Shown piece by piece: positions 45,118 through 53,774 of a stretch of 64,000 nucleotides of DNA. Both the position numbers and the translations under genes were made by a program. Each line of letters starts with the position of its first letter. The first letter of the stretch is position 1. This DNA comes from DLAJ01 sp023663615 (GTDB taxonomy: Bacteria > Bacillota > Clostridia > Lachnospirales > Lachnospiraceae). The notes below the pieces were generated by a model that saw only the letters and a program-made list of their open reading frames with translations, did not search any database and was not told where the DNA came from. Location of the stretch: contig JAMPHA010000002.1 in the NCBI GenBank assembly GCA_023663615.1, positions 86,231 through 150,230 of the forward strand, written 5' to 3'.

Positions 45118-46602
45118 CTAAAATTGGAAATAAATAAACGCCTTCTCATCATAGCCTACGCCATACACGCCAAATACAAGTACTGCAAGCACCGCGGCAT
45201 ACAGGCACAGCCAACGAAGCCATATCCCCTGCCTGCAGAGCCATTCCCTCAGCACAATTCCCCGGTGCTTCATCACATCCGCAAAAATGAGCACCGCTGC
45301 CGCCAGCGCAAGTATTATAAAGTTCCTTGCATCAAGTCCGACCTCAAAGAGCGATCCGTCAAACAGCACCTCCATATTTCCGGCATGGAATATACTGTCG
45401 ATCGCCCACACTGCCTCCCCAAGTTCACCTGCACGGAAAAACAGCCACGAAAAATCAACCAGCAGAAACGTTACCAGTACCCGGTACAGTCTGTGACTGA
45501 ACGCCTGTCTGTTAATCTGTAACACAGCGACTGCCTTATCTCTGAGCGGCTGCAACAGTTTCCCCGCCACCTGATAAAAACCGTTTATCAGCCCCCACAC
45601 AAGAAAACTAAAGCTTGCGCCATGCCACAACCCGCTGAGTCCGAATACGATCATAATATTCAAATATTGTCTCCATCTGCCCTTCCGGTTTCCTCCAAGC
45701 GGTATATAAAGATAATCCCGGAACCAACCTGTCAGCGTAATATGCCAGCCCCGCCAGAACCCTGCCACTGTCTGCGCCATATACGGACTCTTAAAATTAT
45801 CCGTCAGGCGAAATCCCATGACCCTGGCCGCCCCCATGGCAATGATCGAATATCCCGCGAAGTCACAGTATATTTGCAACGCAAACAGCATCGTTGCGAC
45901 CACGAGATACCAGCCTCCGTACAAATGCTCTTCGGCGTAGACCGCATCCACGAAAATAGCAGCTCTGTCCGCAATCACCATTTTAAGGAAATATCCCCAC
46001 AGCATTAACATGAACCCGTCTCTGACCGTCTCAAATTCAAACCGGTGACGCTCCTTGATCTGGCTGAGCAGATTTTGGGAACGCTCGATCGGACCTGCCA
46101 CAAGCTGCGGAAAGAATGAAACAAACAACGCATATTTGAAAAAGTTCTTCTCCGCCGCCGTGTCTCCGCGATATACATCCATAATATATCCCAGCGCCTG
46201 AAATGTATAAAATGAAATTCCCACCGGAAGCAGCAGGTCCACTCCGGGCGGCGTCCACTTAAGTCCAAGTCCCTCTGCCAGACGTCCTACATTTAACAGA
46301 AAGAAATCCGCATATTTGAAATACAGCAAAAGTCCCAGATTCAATACAAAACCGCCCGCCAGACAACATTTTTTCCAAAGCTTTGCCCGTTTTTTACCTT
46401 CTAATGCAGACATCGCCAACGCCGCCGCATAGGTCACCGTCGTGGAAAAAAGAATCAGCAGCGCATACGTCGGATTCCAGCACATATAAAAGTAATAGGA
46501 ACATACCAAAAGCCATAAATAACGCGCTTTGTGCGGGATCAGATAGTATCCAAGCGCTGCGATCGGGAAAAACAATAAAAATTCTACAGAATTGAAAATC
46601 AT
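45118..46602 (-). CDS. MBOAT family O-acyltransferase (AlgI-like)
   Basis: The 494-residue protein starts MIFNSVEFLLFFPIAALGYY and has about 10-12 membrane helices, with FWRGWHITLTGWFRDYLYIP followed by LGGNRKG and GLSGLWHGASFSFLVWG, the MBOAT catalytic histidine regions (H in WHITLT and in LWHGAS). AlgI-like proteins pass an acyl group through the membrane to an outside partner that acylates a polysaccharide. Directly downstream is its AlgJ-like partner, 27 bases on. Transcription probably begins at the promoter 46716-46744. Confidence 0.92.
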   Translation of the reverse strand: MIFNSVEFLLFFPIAALGYYLIPHKARYLWLLVCSYYFYMCWNPTYALLILFSTTVTYAAALAMSALEGKKRAKLWKKCCLAGGFVLNLGLLLYFKYADFFLLNVGRLAEGLGLKWTPPGVDLLLPVGISFYTFQALGYIMDVYRGDTAAEKNFFKYALFVSFFPQLVAGPIERSQNLLSQIKERHRFEFETVRDGFMLMLWGYFLKMVIADRAAIFVDAVYAEEHLYGGWYLVVATMLFALQIYCDFAGYSIIAMGAARVMGFRLTDNFKSPYMAQTVAGFWRGWHITLTGWFRDYLYIPLGGNRKGRWRQYLNIMIVFGLSGLWHGASFSFLVWGLINGFYQVAGKLLQPLRDKAVAVLQINRQAFSHRLYRVLVTFLLVDFSWLFFRAGELGEAVWAIDSIFHAGNMEVLFDGSLFEVGLDARNFIILALAAAVLIFADVMKHRGIVLREWLCRQGIWLRWLCLYAAVLAVLVFGVYGVGYDEKAFIYFQF

Positions 46603-46715
46603 ATGGTCCCCTTCAAAATTTTTATCATTTGCTGTATAAAACCGTACGAAAAGAATGCCATGATCTTCCTATGTTTACTCCAAAGCGCACAGCTTTCTCT
46701 CTTTACACGAATTAT

Positions 46716-46744
46716 ATTGTACACCATCACAAAATAATTGTCCA
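46716..46744 (-). promoter_or_regulatory. Promoter for the AlgI-AlgJ-type pair
   Basis: TGGACA (46744-46739) and TACAAT (46721-46716) are 17 bases apart on the minus strand, with a second TATAAT-like overlap (TACAATATAAT). The leader to ATG 46602 would be about 105 nt. Confidence 0.6.
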
Positions 46745-46834
46745 CTGATCATGGGACATGAGAAACCCTTACAAGACATGACCTTAGGAAATGGAAATCC
46801 TTTACAGCAAGCTTCGATGCAGCCACTCGGCTCA

Positions 46835-47935
46835 TTACCCGCGGGAATAAACCGCCTCCGGCGCTCCCAGCCCGCCATGCGCCGCGCGAAATTTCAGGAC
46901 GCTTGTTGGTGTGCCGTGAATTGTCATATAATAACAATCCTTTACTTGTTCGATATAATAGGGTATCCCACACAAACCGTAGAGCTCACTTATGTTCTCA
47001 TAACCGCCCTCACGCAGTCTGCCGAGATCATCCGTCCGGATCAACGCCGCGCTCTCCTGCCCGCCGTATAAATCACATGCTACCGATATATAGAAATTAT
47101 CCCCTATGAGCCTTACACATGCCATTCCCGCAATTTCATCAGGAACCGGATAGCGTTGCAGTACTTCAAATGTATCTTTATCCACCGTCAGCATATAACC
47201 GTTTGTTCCCGATGGAAACAAGACCATATCCCCCATTATTGTAAAAGAGCGGATATAGTAATCTTCTAATTCACACAGTTTTCGGATTTCCTGAATACAT
47301 ACCCGACCGGACACGGCGTCATTCTTTAATATGTACATCTCACCCGTCATGGAGCTCCATACCCAAAAGCTGTCTGTCGCTTCATCATACTTTATATCAT
47401 GCGGCCGAACGCCAACCTGTGTCAAACGCTGCGTATTTTCAAATCTTCCGTTGATCCGCTCAAATATCAGAACACAATCGTTATCCGTATCCGCTACCAG
47501 CCATACTTCTCCATCACCTGCGATCGCATGCGGATAATGCAGCCCTCCCGCCATAACCCGCCAATTTTTGATCGGCTCCGCCGGATTTTTCGTATAGAGC
47601 ACCTGATCATGGTATGTATCTACAATAAAATAGTAACCGCCTTGATAAATATATTGAGAGGGTACTTTCAATTCTTCATAAGAATTCAACGGATTTTCAT
47701 AGTAAATATCAATAAACGAAACTTTCTCTGCCCGCTGCATTCCCATGTCCGTAATGATAACCTGCCCGCTTTTCTCCACCGGTAATTCTGACACACTATA
47801 CAATTCCTGTCCGCCCGGAATATCCTGCTCCGCCGCCAGACTGACTCCCGACAGAACGCAGATTCCCGCCATCATGAGCACTATCCCAAGAAGCAATCCG
47901 CTCCCGATTCTTTCTTTTGTGTTTTTCCGATGCAT
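46835..47935 (-). CDS. Exported NHL/beta-propeller-like protein
   Basis: The 366-residue protein has a signal-type N-terminus: basic start, hydrophobic GLLLGIVLMMAGICVLSGVS (about 13-33) and a possible AxA-like cut near LAAEQD. The rest is beta-rich with repeated blades such as YYFIVDTYHDQVLYTKN and VWLVADTDNDCVLIFERING, typical of NHL/lactonase-type propellers. Its role is unknown; it may be anchored or secreted. GAGGAG lies about 7 bases before ATG 47935. It begins 27 bases after the metallophosphoesterase gene's stop and lies in the same direction as the type VII genes. Confidence 0.7.
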   Translation of the reverse strand: MHRKNTKERIGSGLLLGIVLMMAGICVLSGVSLAAEQDIPGGQELYSVSELPVEKSGQVIITDMGMQRAEKVSFIDIYYENPLNSYEELKVPSQYIYQGGYYFIVDTYHDQVLYTKNPAEPIKNWRVMAGGLHYPHAIAGDGEVWLVADTDNDCVLIFERINGRFENTQRLTQVGVRPHDIKYDEATDSFWVWSSMTGEMYILKNDAVSGRVCIQEIRKLCELEDYYIRSFTIMGDMVLFPSGTNGYMLTVDKDTFEVLQRYPVPDEIAGMACVRLIGDNFYISVACDLYGGQESAALIRTDDLGRLREGGYENISELYGLCGIPYYIEQVKDCYYMTIHGTPTSVLKFRAAHGGLGAPEAVYSRG

Positions 47936-47961
47936 ATCTCGTCTCCTCCGCATAGGTTCCA

Positions 47962-49158
47962 TCATTCCCGGCTTTCCGGCACGACGTGAATGATTCCGAT
48001 TGTTCCTTCAAAAGCAGGTGAAAAGATGTGCTGCTTTACCTTCTCCGTAATGTTTCCGTCCCACGGCTTATGAAGATGACCGGCAAGCACCTGACAGATT
48101 GACGTATAATCTGAGTATACGATTTCAAAATATTGTTCCGTCGCGTTGTATGGCACATAATCCCCGCCTCCCCAATAATAGATCTTTCCTCTAAAGTCCA
48201 ACGACAATTCCTCCAGACTCTCGTCCACCTTAGACTCGTACGGAACGTGGGTAACAATCATGACCGGTTTTCCCCGTCCCAGAACGTCTACCAGAATATC
48301 GTACTGATCATACGTCATATTTTGGGTGGAATCATTGATTCCCACGATCAGAAAGTCACCGAAATCCATGATCTTACTTTCAAACGCATTTCCATCGATC
48401 GCCTCATGTGCATCATGCGCGTCCGGTTCCATAAATGCAGTTCCGCCATACCAATAGCCATAATCATGATCCGCGCGGATATACATGATCTGTCCAACAT
48501 CCAAACGTTGATACCCCTCCATGAATGTGCTCAAATTTGCCGCACTGCAATAATCCATCATGTCGCCGCCAAATATGACGCCGTCATATCCCCCATAGTT
48601 CAAAAAATCAACAATTTCCGGCCACAGTTCCGCACTATATACACCGTCAGACGTTTTGAAAAACTCACGTCTGGCATGAATCGTTTCCATATATTCTTCC
48701 TGTACATCCTCCGCCGCTTCCAGATCAGAAACCATATGAAGATCACTTACCCATGCAATTACATATTCCTGCTCGATATTCGGAATTTCAACAACGATCT
48801 CCTCCGTCTGAAATGCATATTCCGGCATACGGTATCCCGGCGTCGGCTCAGGCTCTTCACCTGCTATCCATGTCGGTGTCGGCAAAACTGTCGGCATGGA
48901 TGTGATCTCTTCCGGAACAGCCGGCGGCGCTGCGGACGGAGTTACCGACGGCGCCGGCTCCTGCTCCAGCGGCTTCTTTTGCTCTGAATACATAAGCCAA
49001 AATAAATGTAACAGTGCTGCAAAAAGCAGCACGCAAAAAAAGATCATCACACCGAGTATTACTTTTTCATATCGTTTTTGCTTTTTTCTTTTTTCTCCAC
49101 CCCGTCTTGCTCTTTCCCACAGCTTTTTGCTTCTGTCGCTTTTTTTCTTTCTGCTCAT
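47962..49158 (-). CDS. Membrane-anchored calcineurin-like metallophosphoesterase
   Basis: The 398-residue protein has a basic Lys/Arg-rich cytoplasmic N-terminus, one membrane helix (about 33-55), a Pro/Thr-rich linker (about 65-110) and an outside phosphoesterase domain. Motifs are AWVSDLHM, VIFGGDMMDYC (the GD pair), RADHDYGY in place of GNHD, MIVTHVPYES and VLAGHLHKPW (the GHxH pair). The canonical Asn-His is altered to Ala-Asp-His, so metal binding may differ. It lies 30 bases after the kinase gene stop and has its own ribosome site, so it could belong to the type VII transcript. Substrate unknown. Confidence 0.8.
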   Translation of the reverse strand: MSRKKKSDRSKKLWERARRGGEKRKKQKRYEKVILGVMIFFCVLLFAALLHLFWLMYSEQKKPLEQEPAPSVTPSAAPPAVPEEITSMPTVLPTPTWIAGEEPEPTPGYRMPEYAFQTEEIVVEIPNIEQEYVIAWVSDLHMVSDLEAAEDVQEEYMETIHARREFFKTSDGVYSAELWPEIVDFLNYGGYDGVIFGGDMMDYCSAANLSTFMEGYQRLDVGQIMYIRADHDYGYWYGGTAFMEPDAHDAHEAIDGNAFESKIMDFGDFLIVGINDSTQNMTYDQYDILVDVLGRGKPVMIVTHVPYESKVDESLEELSLDFRGKIYYWGGGDYVPYNATEQYFEIVYSDYTSICQVLAGHLHKPWDGNITEKVKQHIFSPAFEGTIGIIHVVPESRE

Positions 49159-49188
49159 AACAATCCTCTGCTGTCTGCCTATTTAGGT

Positions 49189-51351
49189 TTACGGTCTTGA
49201 AAAATGAATATCCATGTAATCCCGCAGCAGTTGGCGCGAATATGCATATTCCGTATTTGTATAAAGTGTGACCGCCAAATTCTTCATCTCCGCTGCCCCC
49301 AATGAGGAAAAGCCATATATCACTTCTTCATCCACATAGTTCATCCATTCCACGGCTCTTACATCACTATAACGATAGGCAAGATAATACACCAATAGCG
49401 GATTATAATCCGTGTTCTCTAATTCATCATAGATCCGTATGATTGCCTGCGTGTTGTCAAGTGAATCCAACTCGCTGTCCACATGCAGCGCTAATGCAGC
49501 AGCATACCGCCTCATAATAGGATCCTCCGGATTCTCCGGATCCATCAGATCCGTATCCGGTATCCCTTCCATCAATTTCCAAAGCGTCGTACGGGATATA
49601 ACTCCATTCTTTGCAATATCTTCATTTGCCTGTGCATCAAATGCCTCTGCCAGACGAATACGATAGTTTTCAGTCAATGCCGTCCTTCTTTCCGCAAATA
49701 GCGTTCCATCGACAGAAATCCCTATCGCATTTAACTGGTCTGTAATTCCAATTGCCGTGTCCAGATCGCCACTCATTTGAATATAGAGCGGCACAGACAC
49801 ATCCATGCCATAGAATACATCGTGCTGCGCAAGCAAGTATTCCCCGTAGTGTGTATAATATGTTTGAACTCTTTCCCGCACCACATCAGCATTTTGATAC
49901 TTCTGCGCGAACTCACAATATTCCGACAACATCTCTGCCATCGTCAGTGGATCCTTCTGCTGCTCCGCCTCCTCGGCCCTGTCTGTTAGTTCCTCAAGCT
50001 CCCTTTGCATTTCTTCCGACGCAGCAGTATTTTCCTCATGCGGCTCTTCAAACGGCTCCTGCACATTTTCCGCATCCTGTGATCCGCTTTCCGGCAGCAA
50101 TTCCCCGCTTTCCGGTTCTACACCTGTTTTCTCTTCTTCTCCCTGTGTCTCCTCCGCTGCGCCGGACACATCCTGCACTCTCTTATTCTCCGGCTTAGCA
50201 GCAGCCTCTTTTCTTAAAAAATAAATTCCACAGATTGTCACGCACAACGCAGCTACGGCGATTGCGCCCAGAATATATTTTGCCTTTGCGGATGACCGGC
50301 CGCTTTTGACCGGAACCTCCGTCTGCTGTTCCCGCACGATTTCCCCGCTCTGCCACCCCTGCGGCTGCACCCTTTTTCCTCCATACAATGCCTGGTACAG
50401 CTCCCGCATGCTCTGAATCCGATCCTCCGCGCAAACCGCTAACCCCTTTTGGAGCGCCTCCTCCTGTTCTGCAGGCAGGATGATCCCAAGCGCCCCCGGC
50501 ATCTTCAGATCATCATCCCGTAAACGCTCTACTGATTCGAGCGGCGTAACACCGGTGAGGCATTTATAGATCGTAGCGCACAGCGCATACACATCCGACC
50601 ATGCTCCCTGCCGTCCTCTGGAACGATACTGTTCTTCCGGTGCATATCCACGTTTGAGCATGACAGAAAGGCTCTTTTCTGCTGCTCCGGACACATCTCT
50701 TGCCGCTCCGAAATCTAAAAGCTTCACTTTTCCCTGTTTGGTGATCATGAGATTATCCGGACTGATGTCACGGTGGATCAGCCCCGTCTCGTGAACCTGC
50801 TGCAGGGACCGGATCACCGGTTCTATCATGTGAAAGACCCTGTCCGCCGGCAGCTTCCCTCCATTCTGCTTCAAGTAGTTTTTCATTGTGGTCCCGTCAA
50901 CATATTCCATCACGATATATGCCGTATTGTTTTCATAAAAAAACTCCTGTACCTTTACGATTCCCTCCAGATTATTGCATTTTGCAAGGCTTCGTGCCTC
51001 TCTTATAAAATTGTCGCGCCACCTCTCTATATCCTGCATATTTTGACCTGCAAAGATCGTTACTTCCGGACTCACCGCCGCATCGCGCGTTACAAATCCA
51101 TTCGGATAAAATTCCTTTATCGCGACCGCCATCTCCAGCGTAAGATCCATTCCCAGATAAGTGATTCCAAAACCGCCCTCCCCAATCACCTTTCCGGTCA
51201 GATACTTGCCGTTTAAGATACTGAACGGCTTTAACTGATGCGGTACTATTTTCGTATTCTTCAAGTCGTATCCGCAGTGCGGGCATATTTCTATACTTTG
51301 CTTTTCCTCAACGATGCGCATACATCCCGGACACAGCTTATCAAACTCCAT
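49189..51351 (-). CDS. Membrane Ser/Thr protein kinase with zinc ribbon and outside domain
   Basis: The 720-residue protein begins with a zinc ribbon (CPGC at 7-10, CPHC at 23-26), then an intact Hanks-type kinase: GEGGFGITYLG, VAIKE (K79), HRDISPDN (193-200) and LLDFGAARD (DFG 213-215), an APEEQY activation-loop end. One membrane helix follows at about 359-379 and an acidic linker and helical outside domain of about 290 residues. With kinase, one helix and an extracytoplasmic helical domain it mirrors the layout of the type VII core protein EssB/YukC, whose kinase domain is inactive, but this one keeps catalytic residues. It could therefore be a kinase that regulates, or stands in for, EssB. 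It is encoded with PP2C and FHA partners. Confidence 0.85.
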   Translation of the reverse strand: MEFDKLCPGCMRIVEEKQSIEICPHCGYDLKNTKIVPHQLKPFSILNGKYLTGKVIGEGGFGITYLGMDLTLEMAVAIKEFYPNGFVTRDAAVSPEVTIFAGQNMQDIERWRDNFIREARSLAKCNNLEGIVKVQEFFYENNTAYIVMEYVDGTTMKNYLKQNGGKLPADRVFHMIEPVIRSLQQVHETGLIHRDISPDNLMITKQGKVKLLDFGAARDVSGAAEKSLSVMLKRGYAPEEQYRSRGRQGAWSDVYALCATIYKCLTGVTPLESVERLRDDDLKMPGALGIILPAEQEEALQKGLAVCAEDRIQSMRELYQALYGGKRVQPQGWQSGEIVREQQTEVPVKSGRSSAKAKYILGAIAVAALCVTICGIYFLRKEAAAKPENKRVQDVSGAAEETQGEEEKTGVEPESGELLPESGSQDAENVQEPFEEPHEENTAASEEMQRELEELTDRAEEAEQQKDPLTMAEMLSEYCEFAQKYQNADVVRERVQTYYTHYGEYLLAQHDVFYGMDVSVPLYIQMSGDLDTAIGITDQLNAIGISVDGTLFAERRTALTENYRIRLAEAFDAQANEDIAKNGVISRTTLWKLMEGIPDTDLMDPENPEDPIMRRYAAALALHVDSELDSLDNTQAIIRIYDELENTDYNPLLVYYLAYRYSDVRAVEWMNYVDEEVIYGFSSLGAAEMKNLAVTLYTNTEYAYSRQLLRDYMDIHFSRP

Positions 51352-51433
51352 GTTATTTTCCCCCCCTGCCTGTTCATCCGTATTTCTTTTCTATGATCCG
51401 ATAGCCTGTTTCTGTGCGCTTTCTCTTTCGCCC

Positions 51434-52156
51434 CTAAGAATTGTCGATCCAGACTGCGACGGCCGTATGGTTATCATTGCTCCCCGCCACACGCTGCAAG
51501 ATCTGTTCATGCATAAGCTCCAGCCACTGATCCGGTGTCCCGGCGCTCTGCAGTGTTTCCTCCATGTCAGACTCCAGGACATACTCCCAAAAGCCATCCG
51601 TGCATAACAAAAAAGCATGATGTCCGCCCGTTATCTCAATCGGACCGGACACCTCTGTTCTGACACATTCTTCCGTTCCCAATGCTCTGAGAAGCCGATT
51701 CCGATCCACATGATGGCGAATTTCCTGCTGTGTGATCTCCCCTCTGAGAACCGCCATTTGCGATACGCTATGGTCAAATGTGACCGACGCCAGATGTCCT
51801 TCCCTAAAATGATAAATTCTCGTATCTCCCACATGCGCCAAAAGGCACTGTGCACCATTCGTCCACAATGCCGCAAGCGTCGTCTTCATCTTACATTCTT
51901 TCGTTTGCGCTTGATAAATGCTTTCATTGATGCTTTGGAACCAATCGCCAAACGGAACGGAACCGTCCGCCCTCATCTGCAAAAACTGTTTTTCCAGTAT
52001 ATCAACAGCCATGGACGCGGCTTTCTCTCCCCCGCCATGACCGCCAAGTCCGTCCGCCACAGCAGTGCACAACGTCTCTCCCGACCAAAAAATTCCGCAT
52101 CGGTCCTCATTGATCTCTCTGCCGCCAATGTCCGTGCATTTTGCCGCTATGATCAT
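51434..52156 (-). CDS. PP2C-family protein phosphatase
   Basis: The 240-residue protein has the PP2C metal-binding motifs: KCTDIGGREINEDRCG with the conserved E-D-R, VADGLGGHGGGEKA (DGxGGHxxG), LAHVGDTRIYHFREG and LLCTDGFWE, ending with SNDNHTAVAVW. It should remove phosphate from Ser/Thr in proteins such as those phosphorylated by the kinase just downstream. Length and motif set match family PP2C/PstP. A 19-base gap separates it from the upstream second PP2C, which carries a membrane helix; this one is soluble. Confidence 0.9.
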   Translation of the reverse strand: MIIAAKCTDIGGREINEDRCGIFWSGETLCTAVADGLGGHGGGEKAASMAVDILEKQFLQMRADGSVPFGDWFQSINESIYQAQTKECKMKTTLAALWTNGAQCLLAHVGDTRIYHFREGHLASVTFDHSVSQMAVLRGEITQQEIRHHVDRNRLLRALGTEECVRTEVSGPIEITGGHHAFLLCTDGFWEYVLESDMEETLQSAGTPDQWLELMHEQILQRVAGSNDNHTAVAVWIDNS

Positions 52157-52174
52157 TTCTTACCCCTTTTCCTG

Positions 52175-53125
52175 CTACAGCTTCTCTATGATGAATGCCG
52201 TATAATTATCCTGATTTTTCTTGTTTTCCGCTTCAATGAAATACTGTAGTTTTTGTGCAGACACCCCTGCTTCAAACTGCATCAATCCCTCTAATTGTGC
52301 CACGCCGACCGTCTTGCAAATTCCATCTGTCGCAAGTATCAGCCGATCTCCTGCGCCTAACACAAGCGCCTGCGTATTTCGTTCAATCAGCGCAGGTACT
52401 CTTTGTCCGATAAAACTTGTCAATGCTCCCCGCTGCGGATGCCCTGCCGCCTCTTCCTCCGTCAGTTCCCCACGTTCCACTCTTTTTTGCAGCTCCGTCT
52501 CATAATCGTGAAGCTCATTCAACCGCCTCATCCTCTTTTCGTGATACAAAAAAATACTGCTGTCCCCGACGGAAATCCAATATACGTTATGATTCTGAAT
52601 CAGTGCCGCCGCCAGCGTGGAGCCGCTCGTCCCGATTCTCTGTTCTCCTAAAAAAGCAATCACTTTTCCGTTCGCATAAAGCAATGCATCCTTAAGCGCC
52701 TCCGCCGGTCTCTCCATCATAGGATGCGCATCGAAGTAACGCAGCATTTCCACCGCTGCAAGCGAACTTGTCTCGGCTCCGAACTCTAACCCTCCCATGC
52801 CGTCCGCAACGATCAACAGGATTCCATTCTGACGGATCGTAGTCTCATCCTCAACATCAGAATAGGCAAGCGTATCCTGCTGATCCTCCCGTTTTCCGAT
52901 TCCATGGACTTTTCCGATCCGCACGGACAAGACCGGCGCGGTTTGGAGCATATACTGCTCCGCATCCCAATCAGAACCAAAAACAAAGCTCTCCGACTCC
53001 TCCATATTTTGCTCTCCGGTCCGTTTTTCCTGATCCCGTTTATATCTCAGTATCAATATCGCGCACAAAATCAGCACCGCGATCATACTTACCGCACAGA
53101 TTGTCATCGTGATTTTCATTTCCAT
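52175..53125 (-). CDS. Membrane-anchored PP2C-family phosphatase
   Basis: The 316-residue protein has an N-terminal membrane helix (about 6-26) and a linker, then a PP2C-like domain: GKVHGIGKREDQQDTLAYSD, ILLIVADGMGGLEFG (DGMGG), WISVGDSSIFLY and LILATDGICKTVG, with KNQDNYTAFI at the end. All metal-binding motifs are present in order. ATG 53125 overlaps the FHA gene's stop as TGATG, so the two are translationally coupled. Two PP2C phosphatases side by side, one anchored, suggest opposed or compartment-specific control of phospho-signalling in this secretion locus. Confidence 0.85.
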   Translation of the reverse strand: MEMKITMTICAVSMIAVLILCAILILRYKRDQEKRTGEQNMEESESFVFGSDWDAEQYMLQTAPVLSVRIGKVHGIGKREDQQDTLAYSDVEDETTIRQNGILLIVADGMGGLEFGAETSSLAAVEMLRYFDAHPMMERPAEALKDALLYANGKVIAFLGEQRIGTSGSTLAAALIQNHNVYWISVGDSSIFLYHEKRMRRLNELHDYETELQKRVERGELTEEEAAGHPQRGALTSFIGQRVPALIERNTQALVLGAGDRLILATDGICKTVGVAQLEGLMQFEAGVSAQKLQYFIEAENKKNQDNYTAFIIEKL

Positions 53126-53742
53126 CACTGTTTTCCGCCGATCCAATCAAATTTTTCCCCGCATAGGGGAATAAACAAAAATCTTGTTTGTCCCACCATG
53201 ATCTCATCATACGCCTCCAGCCTTGCCGGCTTTAGCAGCGCCCTGCCATTTAAGCTGACATTTCCTCCCCCGTTTCCTTGGGAGATATGGTAGGTTTGGT
53301 TCAGACTATCATAACTGACGACCGCATGCTTTTCATACGAGATTGTCTCATCCCACGGCACACAGATGTCCATTTCTCCATTTCTGCCAATAAAATTATG
53401 ATCACGATGAATCCGATAATCCCTTCCCTTCTCTCTTCCCTCTGTACATACAAGCCAGCCGACAACCGGATTGATTCCTATATTCTGCTGCGTCAACAGG
53501 ACTGTCCTATCATCCGCATCGAGCCCCTCATTTTCCCGGGGCATTGCTGCCGCCACTCTTAACGGCGGCGCCATCGGTATGTATCCCAACGGCAGCGTTC
53601 TCTCATCATCCTCCAGACAATAAGCTGCTTCAGCATCAGCAGACGCTGTCATCCAGCCCTCATTCCGACGTTTGCAATACGGACAGTCTGCATGAAGGGA
53701 AGCATCATAATAATGCCCTTTCATACATTTTCGCATCTCCAT
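53125..53742 (-). CDS. FHA-domain protein with N-terminal CxxC
   Basis: The 205-residue protein has an N-terminal CPYC (C20, C23, which may pair with C6), a linker and a C-terminal FHA domain (YRIHRDHNFIGRNGEMDICV, with HAVVSYDSLNQTYHISQGNG). FHA domains bind phosphothreonine, here probably on the kinase or on itself, linking the phospho-signal to the secretion machinery. Its stop overlaps the start of the anchored PP2C. It lies 32 bases after the VWA-FHA gene. The small Cys pattern suggests a metal-ribbon. Confidence 0.85.
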   Translation of the reverse strand: MEMRKCMKGHYYDASLHADCPYCKRRNEGWMTASADAEAAYCLEDDERTLPLGYIPMAPPLRVAAAMPRENEGLDADDRTVLLTQQNIGINPVVGWLVCTEGREKGRDYRIHRDHNFIGRNGEMDICVPWDETISYEKHAVVSYDSLNQTYHISQGNGGGNVSLNGRALLKPARLEAYDEIMVGQTRFLFIPLCGEKFDWIGGKQ

Positions 53743-53774
53743 GATCTGATTTCCCTTCCACTTAAGGATTCGCC

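Noticed and set aside
46753..46800. Imperfect repeat AAACCCTTACAAGACA / AAATCCTTTACAGCA as mobile element remnant
   Set aside because: Too short and imperfect; no transposase or target duplication.
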